Source: Chrysochromulina tobinii
Lineage: Eukaryota; Haptophyta; Prymnesiales; Chrysochromulinaceae
Direction: 5' to 3'
Length of the DNA stretch: 18,809 nucleotides
NCBI GenBank assembly: GCA_001275005.1
Contig: JWZX01001269.1
Location: forward strand, 1-18,809
Below the pieces are notes generated by a model. The model did no database searches, was not told where the DNA came from, and saw only the letters and a list, made by a program, of their open reading frames with translations. The position numbers and the translations under genes were made by a program. Shown piece by piece: positions 1 to 7,949 of the stretch. Each line of letters begins with the position of its first letter. The stretch's first letter is position 1.

Positions 1-381
1 TTGGGCCCCATCCGTGATCACCACGGCTTATGATTTTCAAACGACGGTTTTTCGTCCATTTTCGCTCACTTTACCGCTCAGGCGGCCGGTTGAAAGATGG
101 TACGAAGACTAACCCAAGGAAAATTCTGGTATCCCTAACCGGGCCTACGCTTATAGCGAGCACTTCTGCTTCCGCGGGCTATGACCTATGTCGTGTGGAC
201 GGCGGAGGAAGACCAAGACGAGATCGGAGGCGAGATGTTTCGTTTGCTCCGACGCTGGTCGCATGGGGAGGAGATATCACGGTAAATTATGCCCGGCCGC
301 GGGCATGATGCCGCATGATGCCGTGACGGCCCAAAGCTACGCGGCTGTGAGCTCAACCGGGTCTTGCACAACCATAATTTT
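1..381. other. Left-edge region, no gene recognised
   Basis: This stretch lies downstream of the LRR gene, which ends at 382 on the minus strand, so part of it should be that gene's 3' UTR and terminator. Short open frames cross it on both strands, but none shows a recognisable motif. A small direct repeat of gcatgatgccg occurs near 303-325. I see no RNA gene. A gene extending in from beyond the left edge cannot be excluded. Confidence 0.5.
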
Positions 382-2454
382 CTAGAGCTCCAACACGTAT
401 CCACTCCGGCCCTTCACCGCATCTTGCACCGCTGTTTTCCCTGCATCTCCCAAGTTATTGTTCAGAAGGCCGAGGTTGTTCAGGACTGCGTTGACCTTCA
501 GAGCCTCCGCGATCGCCTTGGCACCCTCGTCGCCGATCTCGTTGCCGCCGAGCTCGAGCTCGGTCACCACCGTGTTGACCTTCAGCGCCTCTGCGATCGC
601 CTTCGCACCGTCCACGCTGATGTTGTTGTCCCCGAGCCACAGCACGGTCAGGACCGCGTTGACCTTCAGCGCCTCCGTGATCGCCTTGGCACCCTCGTCA
701 CCGATCTTATTCCACCCGAGGTCCAGGGTGGTCAACACCGCGCTGACCTTCAGCGCCTCCGCGATCGCCTTGGCTCCCTCTGGACCAATGATGTTGCCTT
801 CGAGGAAGAGGGTGGTCACCACTGCGTTGACCTTCAGCCCCTCCGCGATCGCGATGGCACCCTCATCCCCGATGCTGTTCTTCCAGAGGCGGAGGGTGGT
901 CACCACCGCGTTGACCTTCAGCGCCTCCGCGATCGCAACGGCACCATCATCCCCGATGCTGTTTCCTCCGATGTAGAGGATGGTCACCACGGCCATGAAC
1001 TTCAGGTCAGACGTGATCAGGATGGCATCAGTGGGTTGGAGATCCTGGCTTGTGAAGTCGGCCTCCGTCTGGTCGCACGTCATACCGGAGAGCATTATGC
1101 CCTTCTCCGCGCCGATCTTGGCGAGTATCGTGGCCGACTCAATGTCGAGATTGTTCTTCAGCAAGTTGCATGATTTCATCACCGCGTTGACCTTGAGCGC
1201 CTCGCCAAGTGCCGATGCGCCCTCCGGACCGATCTTATTCCTGGAGAGGTCGAGCGTTCTCACGGCCACAAAGCGGGGCAGCACCTCACACAGCTCGACG
1301 ACGTCGGCGTCGCCCCACTCGAGCCCTTGGAACACGAGCGCGTAGACATTGGTGACCTTGCCGAAGAAGGTCGCGTACAGGTCCGCGACCTTGCTCACGT
1401 CGGACGAGTTGGTGAAGCGCTTCTCCGTCTGCAGCAGGCGCCTGACCGTTTCCGGCGACGGCGGCGGCGGCCGACGCCGCGCGCACACGCTCGCGAGCAT
1501 GCAGTCGTAGACGCCCGGCTCTTCGGGCCCGTAGGCGCACGCCATTGCCTCCTCGGTACGCTTGGCGAGGTCGAGGCGCAGGAAGCCGGGCTTGATGGCG
1601 GCGCTTATGGCGGCCTCGACGTAGCACCAGCCCGAGTCCTCGTACGTCTCCGCGAGGGGCAGCTCGCTCTCCCGCATTCGCGCCGCAAACCCCTCGGGCA
1701 GCTGACTCTGCATCCACACGACGGTGAGCGCGTGGCCATACCACACATTGGAGTTCTGCAGGCCCTTGGGGAAGAGCTTCGTCTCGGCGTCGGTGCGCGG
1801 CGGCTGGTGCAGGCTCGCAAAGTCCCAGAACAGCGCGAACTCGGGGAGGCCAAGCCCGTGCTTCCGGAACGCCGCGGTGAGCTGCGACGGATATTGATCT
1901 GGCCCTTCGTCACCCAAAAGCCATTTCCCCCCCCTCAGGTTGAGGTAGAGCTCGGCGACCGACGCCACGATGCTGAGGTGGAAGCCGTCCGGGTCGGGGT
2001 GCTCCTGTGTGAGCCACCGATACGACAGCGCGACGAAGAGCACGCCAAAGTCGTCGCCCAGCGCCAGCGCGACCCTCTTCAGCTCGCCCGCAGACCAAAA
2101 GGCCTCGGGCGGAAGGTCCTGCCGGCGCGACAGGCGGCCGCCGCGCTTGTGCAGGCCGACGAGCCAGGTGCCCTTCACCGCCGCGATTGCGCCGCTCTCC
2201 ACCGACGCGAGCAGCGTCTCAACGTCAAAGTAGGGGTTCGTTTCGGCGGCGGCGCCGCTCGTGGCAATCGTCTGCGACAGGGCCGTGGGCAGCCAGCCGA
2301 GGCATCTGAAGAGCCACTTAGGGAGATTGGTGGGCTCCTTGGAGGCGGAGGTGCCCGATTGAGGCGTGGGCAGCCAGCCGAGGCATCTGAAGAGCCACTT
2401 AGGGAGATTGGTGGGCTCCTTGGTGGCGGAGGAGCCCAAGTGTCGATCACTCAT
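382..2454 (-). CDS. SYRW-domain (TIR/HET-like) and RNI-type leucine-rich repeat protein
   Basis: A single open frame of 690 residues from ATG (2454-2452) to TAG (384-382). Residues 8-61 hold a near-perfect 27-residue duplication around KEPTNLPKWLFRCLGW. Residues about 135-290 form a globular domain with VALSYRWLTQEHPDPDG (141-157), FWDFASLHQPPRTDAE (209-224) and SGWCYVEAA (274-282). This combination recurs in multidomain proteins of protist algae and oomycetes. Its order (strand ending in SYR, then a D-containing strand, then WC..E) recalls a TIR or HET fold, but that resemblance is inference. Residues about 365-690 are 28-residue ribonuclease-inhibitor-type LRRs with the consensus GAKAIAEALKVNAVLTTL, one divergent at 425-485. 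No signal peptide or membrane segment is evident, so a cytosolic sensor or scaffold role is plausible. No NB-ARC or NACHT ATPase is present. Function unknown. It is head-to-head with the AMP deaminase gene. Confidence 0.85.
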   Translation of the reverse strand: MSDRHLGSSATKEPTNLPKWLFRCLGWLPTPQSGTSASKEPTNLPKWLFRCLGWLPTALSQTIATSGAAAETNPYFDVETLLASVESGAIAAVKGTWLVGLHKRGGRLSRRQDLPPEAFWSAGELKRVALALGDDFGVLFVALSYRWLTQEHPDPDGFHLSIVASVAELYLNLRGGKWLLGDEGPDQYPSQLTAAFRKHGLGLPEFALFWDFASLHQPPRTDAETKLFPKGLQNSNVWYGHALTVVWMQSQLPEGFAARMRESELPLAETYEDSGWCYVEAAISAAIKPGFLRLDLAKRTEEAMACAYGPEEPGVYDCMLASVCARRRPPPPSPETVRRLLQTEKRFTNSSDVSKVADLYATFFGKVTNVYALVFQGLEWGDADVVELCEVLPRFVAVRTLDLSRNKIGPEGASALGEALKVNAVMKSCNLLKNNLDIESATILAKIGAEKGIMLSGMTCDQTEADFTSQDLQPTDAILITSDLKFMAVVTILYIGGNSIGDDGAVAIAEALKVNAVVTTLRLWKNSIGDEGAIAIAEGLKVNAVVTTLFLEGNIIGPEGAKAIAEALKVSAVLTTLDLGWNKIGDEGAKAITEALKVNAVLTVLWLGDNNISVDGAKAIAEALKVNTVVTELELGGNEIGDEGAKAIAEALKVNAVLNNLGLLNNNLGDAGKTAVQDAVKGRSGYVLEL
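491..994. repeat. 84-bp tandem array encoding leucine-rich repeats
   Basis: On the plus strand the anchor ttgaccttcag recurs, with one or two substitutions, at 491, 575, 659, 743, 827 and 911. That is a strict 84-bp period of six units with no indels. Each unit encodes one 28-residue LRR of the minus-strand gene. A more diverged unit follows at about 995. The exact register and high nucleotide identity suggest recent duplication or ongoing homogenisation rather than ancient LRRs. Confidence 0.9.
2284..2445. repeat. 81-bp in-frame tandem duplication
   Basis: The segment starting cgtgggcagccagccgaggc at 2284 is repeated at 2365, a period of 81 bp. The first 60 or so bases are almost identical and the last 20 have diverged. 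It adds 27 residues to the N-terminus of the LRR protein without breaking the frame. Confidence 0.92.
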
Positions 2455-2555
2455 GGGAGGGCACCGGTATCCATCATGGAACCAGTCAAGTCAAGTCAAG
2501 TCTAGTAATAGACTTGTCTTGGAACCAGATTTGGGGGCAACAAAGAGTCCTGGGT
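2455..2555. promoter_or_regulatory. Compact divergent promoter region with TCAAG repeats and a hairpin
   Basis: The LRR gene starts at 2454 on the minus strand and the first ATG of the AMP deaminase frame is at 2556 on the plus strand. About 100 bp (or 180 bp if the ATG at 2634 is used) must therefore hold both 5' UTRs and core promoters. It contains three TCAAG units near 2486-2500. A perfect inverted repeat follows, caagtcta at 2497-2504 and tagacttg at 2509-2516, with a 4-nt loop. I see no clear TATA box. The promoter role is inferred from gene orientation. Confidence 0.45.
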
Positions 2556-5500
2556 ATGGGTGCCCCGGGAACTGATTCCGTCGGGCGGTCTGTGGAAGCT
2601 CTTCCGGACGACAGCGTCGGCGTCGGCGACCGAATGGGCAAGAAGAAGGCGCCCCCAAAGCATGGCGCATCACCCGCAGCGGCTGGCGGCACCCAACAAA
2701 TGCCGACGCCCACCGCCGTAGCCCTGGAAGTAGCCGAGGATCCGACGCGTCAGCAGAGGACGCACTTGCTCGATGACAAAGAGCAGAGCACGAGCGGAGC
2801 TACCGCGCCCGCGCCCTCGGCTGCAGAATTGCGTCCGCCTTCCGTCATCGTCGCGGATGGAGCGCCGCTCGACGATCGGACGGCCGCCATCGCGGTCGAA
2901 GCGCCGGCCGATCCGTCGCTGCCACCTCTAACGGCGCGCCGCTCAAGGCTTAGTCGTATGACCTCAGAACACGCAATGAACGAGACGCGCACGCTCGACC
3001 AGGCGGGCGCACTCCACACGATTGGCGTCGATCAAAAGCGCGCACTGCGCGACGACGAGGTCGAGAGAGTGTGTGCGCAGCTCCGGGAGGCGATCGCGCT
3101 GCGCGAAAAGTATCGCTCCGACCATGATCGCGAGCTCTTCCACGGAGAGGAGGCGGTGCCGCCCGTGTCGGACGAAGACATGCCCGACCCCTTCGTGCCC
3201 ACCCCGTCCTTCCGCGGCGGCCATTACTCCTTCGAGATGCGCCGCGGCGTGATGTTGGTCTGGTCCGAGCACGGCGCGGACAAGTCAGGGCTGCGTCCGC
3301 CGGGTGCACAGATGCCGGCAAGCGTTCCGTGCTTTGTGGCGCCTCCGACCTTCGCCGAGTTCACCAACGACCTCGCACGCCTGATGGAGATCACCTCGAG
3401 CGCGGCGGTCAATTCGTTCTGCTACCGGCGGCTGCAGCGTCTCGACGCGCGCTTCAAGCTGCATGTGATGGAGCACGAGCAAGAGGAGTCGAAGGAGCAG
3501 CGCGAGTGCGTGATGACCTCTGATGGCCTCTGATGGCCTCTGATGGCCTCTGATGGCCTCTGATGGCCCTTGTGAGTGAGAACCTCTAAGATTGACCTCT
3601 AAACTGCGTCCCTCATCAGATGCCCGCATCGCGACTTTTACAACCTGCGCAAGGTGGACACGCACATCCATCTCGCGGCCGCGATGAACCAGAAGCACCT
3701 ACTCCGCTTCATGAAGCGGAAGATGCGCTACCATGCGGATGAGGTGGTGGCCAAGGGCGAGAAGGCACAGCCGATGACGCTGCAGCAGGTCTTCGATGAG
3801 ATGAAGCTCACAGCGTATGACCTGTCGATCGACGCGCTCGACATGCACACGGACTCATACACGTTCGCGCGCTTCGACAAGTTCAATCTCAAGTATAACC
3901 CACTCGGAAAGTCGAAGCTGCGCGAGATCTTCCTTAAGACGGATAACCAGCTCAAGGGCCGCTACTTTGCCGAGATCACCAAGGAGCTCTTCGATGACTT
4001 GAGCTTCTCCAAGTACCGGACAGCCCCTGATGACCACTGACGAGCACTGCTGACCACTGCTGACCACGCATGGCCACGTACGGCTGCGTTTGATTGCGTC
4101 TGATTGCGTCTGATGGCGTCGGATTGCATTGGATCACCTCAGGTACCAGCAGGCGGAGTACCGCATCTCGATCTACGGGCGCTCCAAGAAGGAATGGGAC
4201 CAGCTCGCTGATTGGATCGTCGATCACGAGCTGTACTCGCCGCACAACAGGTGGCTCATCCAAGTGCCCCGACTGTACGGGATGTACCAGTCGTCGCGCT
4301 CGCTGCGCACCTTCGGCGAGATGCTCGACAACATCTTCGTGCCTCTCTTTGAGGTGACCAACGACCCGTCATCGCACCCGAAGCTGCACCTCATGCTGCA
4401 GCAGGTCGTTGGCTTCGACTCGGTCGACGACGAGTCCAAGGCCGAGGAGCCGCTGTTCACGCCCGATACGCCCGCCGACGAGCCTGATCAGTGGACCGAG
4501 GGCAACCCGCACTACTGCTACTACACATACTACCTCTACGCCAACCTGTACGTGCTCAACCAGATGCGCGCGGCGCAGGGCCTCTCCTCCTTTTGCTTCC
4601 GGCCACACGCGGGCGAGGCGGGAGAGCTGAACCATCTGCATGGCGCGTACCTGACCGCACGTGGCATCAACCACGGCATCAACCTGCGAAAGTCTCCCTC
4701 GCTCCAGTACCTGTACTACCTCACCCAGATCGGGCTAGCACTCTCGCCGCTCTCGAACAACGCGCTCTTCCTCACACTCAGCAAGTCGCCCTTTAACGAA
4801 TTCTTCTCGGTCGGGCTCAACGTCTCACTCTCGACTGACGACCCGCTCATGTTCCACCACACGCGAGAGCCGCTGATGGAGGAGTACACCATCGCCAAGC
4901 AGGTGTGGAAGCTCTCTTCGGTCGACCTCGCCGAGATTGCGCGCAACTCTGTCCTCCAGTCCTCTTTTGAGCCGTGCGTTAAAGCCTTCTGGATCGGCAG
5001 CACGTACCGCCAGCGTGGCCCCGCAGGCAACGACATCCACCGTACCAACGTGCCCAACTTGCGAATGGAATTCCGCGAGGTGGCGCTCCGCGATGAGCTG
5101 CGTGCCGTGTACGAGTCGTACGACGTTACGTTGCTGGGCCGTCCGCAGCTCTCGCCCTCCATGAAACCGATCACCTCGTACATTGCCGCCGCACGCTATG
5201 CCGCGAGCACCAGCGCGCAGGCGGAGGCGCCGCAGCCCGCACAGGGTGCCATCGGCCACGGCGATAAGATCAGCAATGGCGCGAACGGACCGGCGGCACC
5301 GCCGCAAGCTCGTACCGCCGGCTCGTACCAACGGTACGACGGCCCCTTCGCGGCTGAGTTCAAGCTGGACGAATCTCGACGATCGGCTTACTCGCCCACG
5401 CGCAAGAGGTGGCCCGAGCCCGAGACGGCGCCCGAGACGGCGCCTCAGCCGCCTCAGCCGGCGCAGCCGCCGCAACTGCCGCCGGCAATCGCAGTGGGCG

Positions 5501-5832
5501 CGAGCGGCAGCGACCCGTCGAACACGCGCACCGGACGTGAGCGCGAGGCGGCCCAGGCCGGATGGCAACCTCGCGACCGTGTTCGGGAGCGTGGTGGCAT
5601 GCATCGCGCTTCTTCGAGCGCTTCGCTCGCGGCTGAGGGCTCACGTCACTCACAAAGTGACGACATCCACGCGCGGCTCGACGAGCAGCAGAGGCAGCTC
5701 GCACAATCGCAGGCCCTCGCGGCCGCTGCCGAGAGTCGCGCGCAGAGTGCGATGGTGATTAATCGGCTGCTGCTTCTCGTCGCCGTAGGGTGCGCGGCCA
5801 CCGCCGTCTTCGCCGTGACCCGTAGCAAGTAA
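2556..5832 (+). CDS. AMPD: AMP deaminase with C-terminal membrane anchor (three exons)
   Basis: Converts AMP to IMP and ammonia in the purine nucleotide cycle. Exons are 2556-3505, 3620-4012 and 4143-5832, giving about 1010 residues. Both junctions restore conserved text: [19 protein letters not shown] at the first and [16 protein letters not shown] at the second. Zinc and catalytic motifs are present: HIH (332-334), FRPHAGEAG (H603, E606) and SLSTDDPL (D680, D681). EGPEGNDIRRTNVP-like text appears as [12 protein letters not shown]. The N-terminal 120 residues are low complexity. After the catalytic domain come about 230 disordered, Ala/Pro-rich residues, a short amphipathic stretch, and a hydrophobic segment (about 990-1006) ending in TRSK, which looks like a tail anchor. 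The known plant enzyme has an N-terminal anchor instead. The start is the first in-frame ATG; the ATG at 2634 is an alternative. Confidence 0.95.
3506..3619 (+). other. AMP deaminase intron 1 with 10-bp tandem repeat
   Basis: Phase 2 intron of 114 bp with donor GTGCGT and acceptor CAG. Its position is fixed by the join of QRE to CPHRDFY. Six head-to-tail 10-bp units of the type tgatggcctc occupy 3511-3570, directly after the donor; the first and last units carry one or two changes. The 3' half is unique sequence. Confidence 0.9.
4013..4142 (+). other. AMP deaminase intron 2 with 10-bp period repeats
   Basis: Phase 2 intron of 130 bp with donor GTACCG and acceptor CAG. It is placed by the conserved [13 protein letters not shown] junction. 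From 4031 to 4140 the sequence keeps a 10-bp period. The first five units resemble tgaccactgc. The last five resemble tgattgcgtc or tgatggcgtc, and the last of these runs into the acceptor. The unit tgatggcgtc differs by one base from the intron 1 unit. Confidence 0.88.
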
Positions 5833-6180
5833 CGCCGCTCGGCGAGCAGACGCGCCGAGTGCCCTTACGCTTTAGGAAAGAAAGCTATGATCGACTGCGC
5901 GAGCAGGGAGCTGAAGCGCGATGTTAGCGATCCGCGGTGGTTATGAGAACGTCAGACTGACGTCGAGCGGAGCGAGCCGGTGCGACGGACCACGGGAGAG
6001 CGAGGGTGCGGCGGAGGGTGCGCGGTCACCCGTCTGCCTTTTGAGCTCGACTAGTCCCCCACGCGCACAGTATTCACACAGACAGGACAGTACACGGCCT
6101 TGTGACGCCTTGACGCGTATTCAATTCATACCTGAAGATCTAGAATGATCGGATGTTAATCCGGTGTTCAGTTTCAGTTT
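5833..6180. other. Intergenic region after AMP deaminase
   Basis: Contains the 3' end of the AMP deaminase transcript. A 75-codon frame at 5921-6148 has no recognisable motif and is not called. Three gtttca units lie near 6165-6184, just before the foldback element. No RNA gene is seen. Confidence 0.45.
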
Positions 6181-6459
6181 CAGTTTCTTCGCGGTCCTAC
6201 CACGCTCACTCCACGACCACCGTCTCGACGGGGACGGCTCCGCTCCCCTCGGTCACGAACACAAGTACTGAGTACTCGCCGGTGATCGGACACCAGCATG
6301 ACGACCGAAACTGAGGAGCCCGAGAGCGAGCGAGTACTCAGTACTTGTGTTGACCCGACCGAGGGGAAGGCCGGCCGACGAGAGCCGACGCGAGCGCGGA
6401 GCCGTCGGCCCGTTGAGACGGTGGTGGTGTGACGGCGCGGGGGGACCGCGACGAAACTG
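6181..6459. repeat. Long imperfect inverted repeat (foldback or MITE-like element)
   Basis: The left arm, about 6181-6279, pairs with the right arm, about 6330-6459, around a 50-bp centre. The best stretch is aacacaagtactgagtactc at 6259-6277, whose reverse complement lies at 6332-6350 as gagtactcagtacttgtgtt. Further matches run outward: cccctcggtc with gaccgagggg, acggctccgc with gcggagccgt, and cagtttcttcgcgg with ccgcgacgaaactg. The right arm has an extra block of about 29 bp near 6367-6395. No coding frame of note is inside. It lies between two genes that converge on it (AMPD and the homeobox gene). Confidence 0.82.
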
Positions 6460-6787
6460 ACTGACTGACTGATGACGACCGGACACAGTCGAGAAACACG
6501 CGTGGACGACAGCCCCGTAAACAGCCAACCGTACCGGGCCTCACCACTGCTGTCTGAGTCTGTGCCTCCGCGTCTCACGTTCGGTTCACCTCACCATTCA
6601 TACGAGCATACTACGATCCAATCTCCATGACGTTTAGAGTTTATTGTGGTTGCGCCACGGAGCCGGCACCACTCCGCTCATATGGGAGCAATATTGATTC
6701 ATCGAGAGTCCTGATGCGCCCCGGGATCCAGGGAGCTCCAGAGCGCCCTCGGCCTCGGGGTGTCGGCGCTCAGCTGTGCTGCGCTCC
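6460..6787. other. Intergenic region between foldback element and homeobox gene
   Basis: No gene is supported here. It should contain the 3' UTR of the minus-strand homeobox gene. A ctga run (6456-6471, four tandem tetramers) borders the foldback element. Confidence 0.4.
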
Positions 6788-7838
6788 TTATTTGGTCATG
6801 CAGCTGGCGAGGACCTCAAGCGCCTCCATCGAGACGGAGCGCCGGGTCATAGGCACGCCTGCGATGGACTGCACACGGCGCATGCCAAGCTTGTGCAAGG
6901 GTTTCTCAATCAGTTTCTCGATGGGTCGCGCCACGCACGAAGAAGCGATGCACGGGCCAACGCTCGGGACGACGCTCGGGCCAACGCTCGGGACGACGCT
7001 CGGCGGCGAGAACAGGTACGAGACCCGCGCGCCGAGGCGCATGTTCACCTGTCGCTCGAGCGCCTGCAGGTAGTCATGCCCGCTGGCATGCCCACCTGCC
7101 TGCAGGTAGTCGGCCGCCTTCAGCATCTGCGACGGCTTGAGCTGCTGCAGGTAGGTGCGCTGGCGTGCATGCAATAGGACAGCATTCAGGGCGCGGTCGA
7201 GCGTGGCGGAAGTGTTGAAGTGCACCGGCTTGGTGAGATGGTCGAAGCAGTATTCAGGCTGCAGCAGCTGCTGGAAGGGAGGCAGCATCGGCGGCGGGCA
7301 GAGCGTGCTGGCTGTGGGCGCTTGCTGCACCCACTGCGACACATTAGGCTTTGGATTGTAGGCTGGCAGCGGGTGCGCGTCTTCCGACTCAGAGGACTCG
7401 TCGGGTGGGCTCTCTGGCTGAAACGGCAGGCTCTCTAGCTTGGCGGGCGGGCTCGATGGCCCGGCGAAAGTGGTCGATGCCGTGCGTGGGACTGGAGAGG
7501 ACGAAGTGGTATGCTTGGCCCCAGAGGTGGTCTTTGTGCGCTCCTTTTGACGTCGATTTTGAAACCAGACTTGCACCTGCGCCGGTATTGTGCGCGTGTG
7601 CGGGTGAGGTCGGGTGCTCCACGTCCGGTGCAAAACATGGCGCGCGCAGGAGAGGTCGAGGTTGAGATCATGTTAATTAGCAGCCACGTACCTGCCGCAC
7701 CTCGACGCGCAGCTGATGTGCGAGGTGGACGCGCGCCTCGAGGTCGGGAAATGCAGAGACCTTGTACGAGGCCTCGAGGATCATGCGTTGCATGTCCGTG
7801 GGCGCCCACCGGGAGCGGCGCTGCGCCAGACCCATCAT
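6788..7838 (-). CDS. Homeodomain transcription factor (two exons)
   Basis: Exons on the minus strand are 7838-7692 and 7576-6788, giving 311 residues. The phase 0 junction falls inside homeodomain helix 3, joining RVEVRQ to VQVWFQNRRQKERTK. The spliced homeodomain spans about residues 6-65 and has its hallmark residues: L16, Y20, W48, F49, N51 and R53 in homeodomain numbering. The linker lengths fit a typical 60-residue domain, not the TALE class with three extra residues. Downstream come a Ser/Pro/Glu-rich stretch, then a possibly folded region (PEYCFDHLTKPVHF through YLQALERQVNMRLGARVSYLF), then PSVGPSVV repeats and a basic tail. It should bind DNA in the nucleus; targets are unknown. The ATG at 7838 sits almost at the homeodomain border, so an upstream exon may be missing. 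The frame stays open to the TAA at 7889-7887. Confidence 0.88.
6957..7004. repeat. 12-bp tandem repeat, four units, inside the homeobox gene
   Basis: Alternating ccaacgctcggg and acgacgctcggg units, four in all. On the minus strand they encode the PSVVPSVGPSVVPSVGP segment. Confidence 0.85.
7577..7691 (-). other. Homeobox gene intron
   Basis: A 115-bp phase 0 intron, read on the minus strand, with donor GTACGT and acceptor GCGCAG. A ctaattaac sequence lies near the donor end. The intron lacks the 10-bp repeats seen in the AMP deaminase introns. It is placed by reconstruction of an uninterrupted homeodomain. Confidence 0.9.
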
Positions 7839-7949
7839 CCCCAGAATTTGTCGCGATACGAAAGTGCGCGGACTTCGAAGGGGAGATTATCGAAGGAGAT
7901 ATTAGATGGAGAATTCCTCATGAAATGACATGGAAATGTCCCGGAGCTT

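Noticed and set aside
30-404. Short frames at the left edge on both strands
   Set aside because: They overlap one another, have no motif, and no supported splice or start context.
364-1173. Open frame of 269 codons on the plus strand with a regular repeat (DLQRLRDRLGTL)
   Set aside because: The repeat is the antisense reading of the 84-bp LRR array. The LRR consensus on the minus strand is clearly the functional one.
1327-2505. Open frame of 392 codons on the plus strand, antisense to the LRR gene
   Set aside because: It mirrors the codon bias and repeats of the real minus-strand gene, is rich in Arg, Gly and Pro, and has no recognisable domain.
3285-3698. Minus-strand frame with SEAIRGHQ-type repeats
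   Set aside because: It is the antisense reading of the 10-bp intron repeat plus AMP deaminase exon sequence.
3506-4142. CRISPR-like array
   Set aside because: The repeats are 10 bp and directly head-to-tail without spacers, and lie in spliceosomal introns of a eukaryotic gene.
4825-5604. Minus-strand frame of 259 codons within the AMP deaminase exon 3
   Set aside because: It is a shadow of the real exon, whose conserved catalytic motifs lie on the plus strand.
6170-6620. tRNA or other structured RNA gene in the foldback region
   Set aside because: No cloverleaf with a T-loop consensus was found. The long arms fit a foldback repeat better than a known RNA class.
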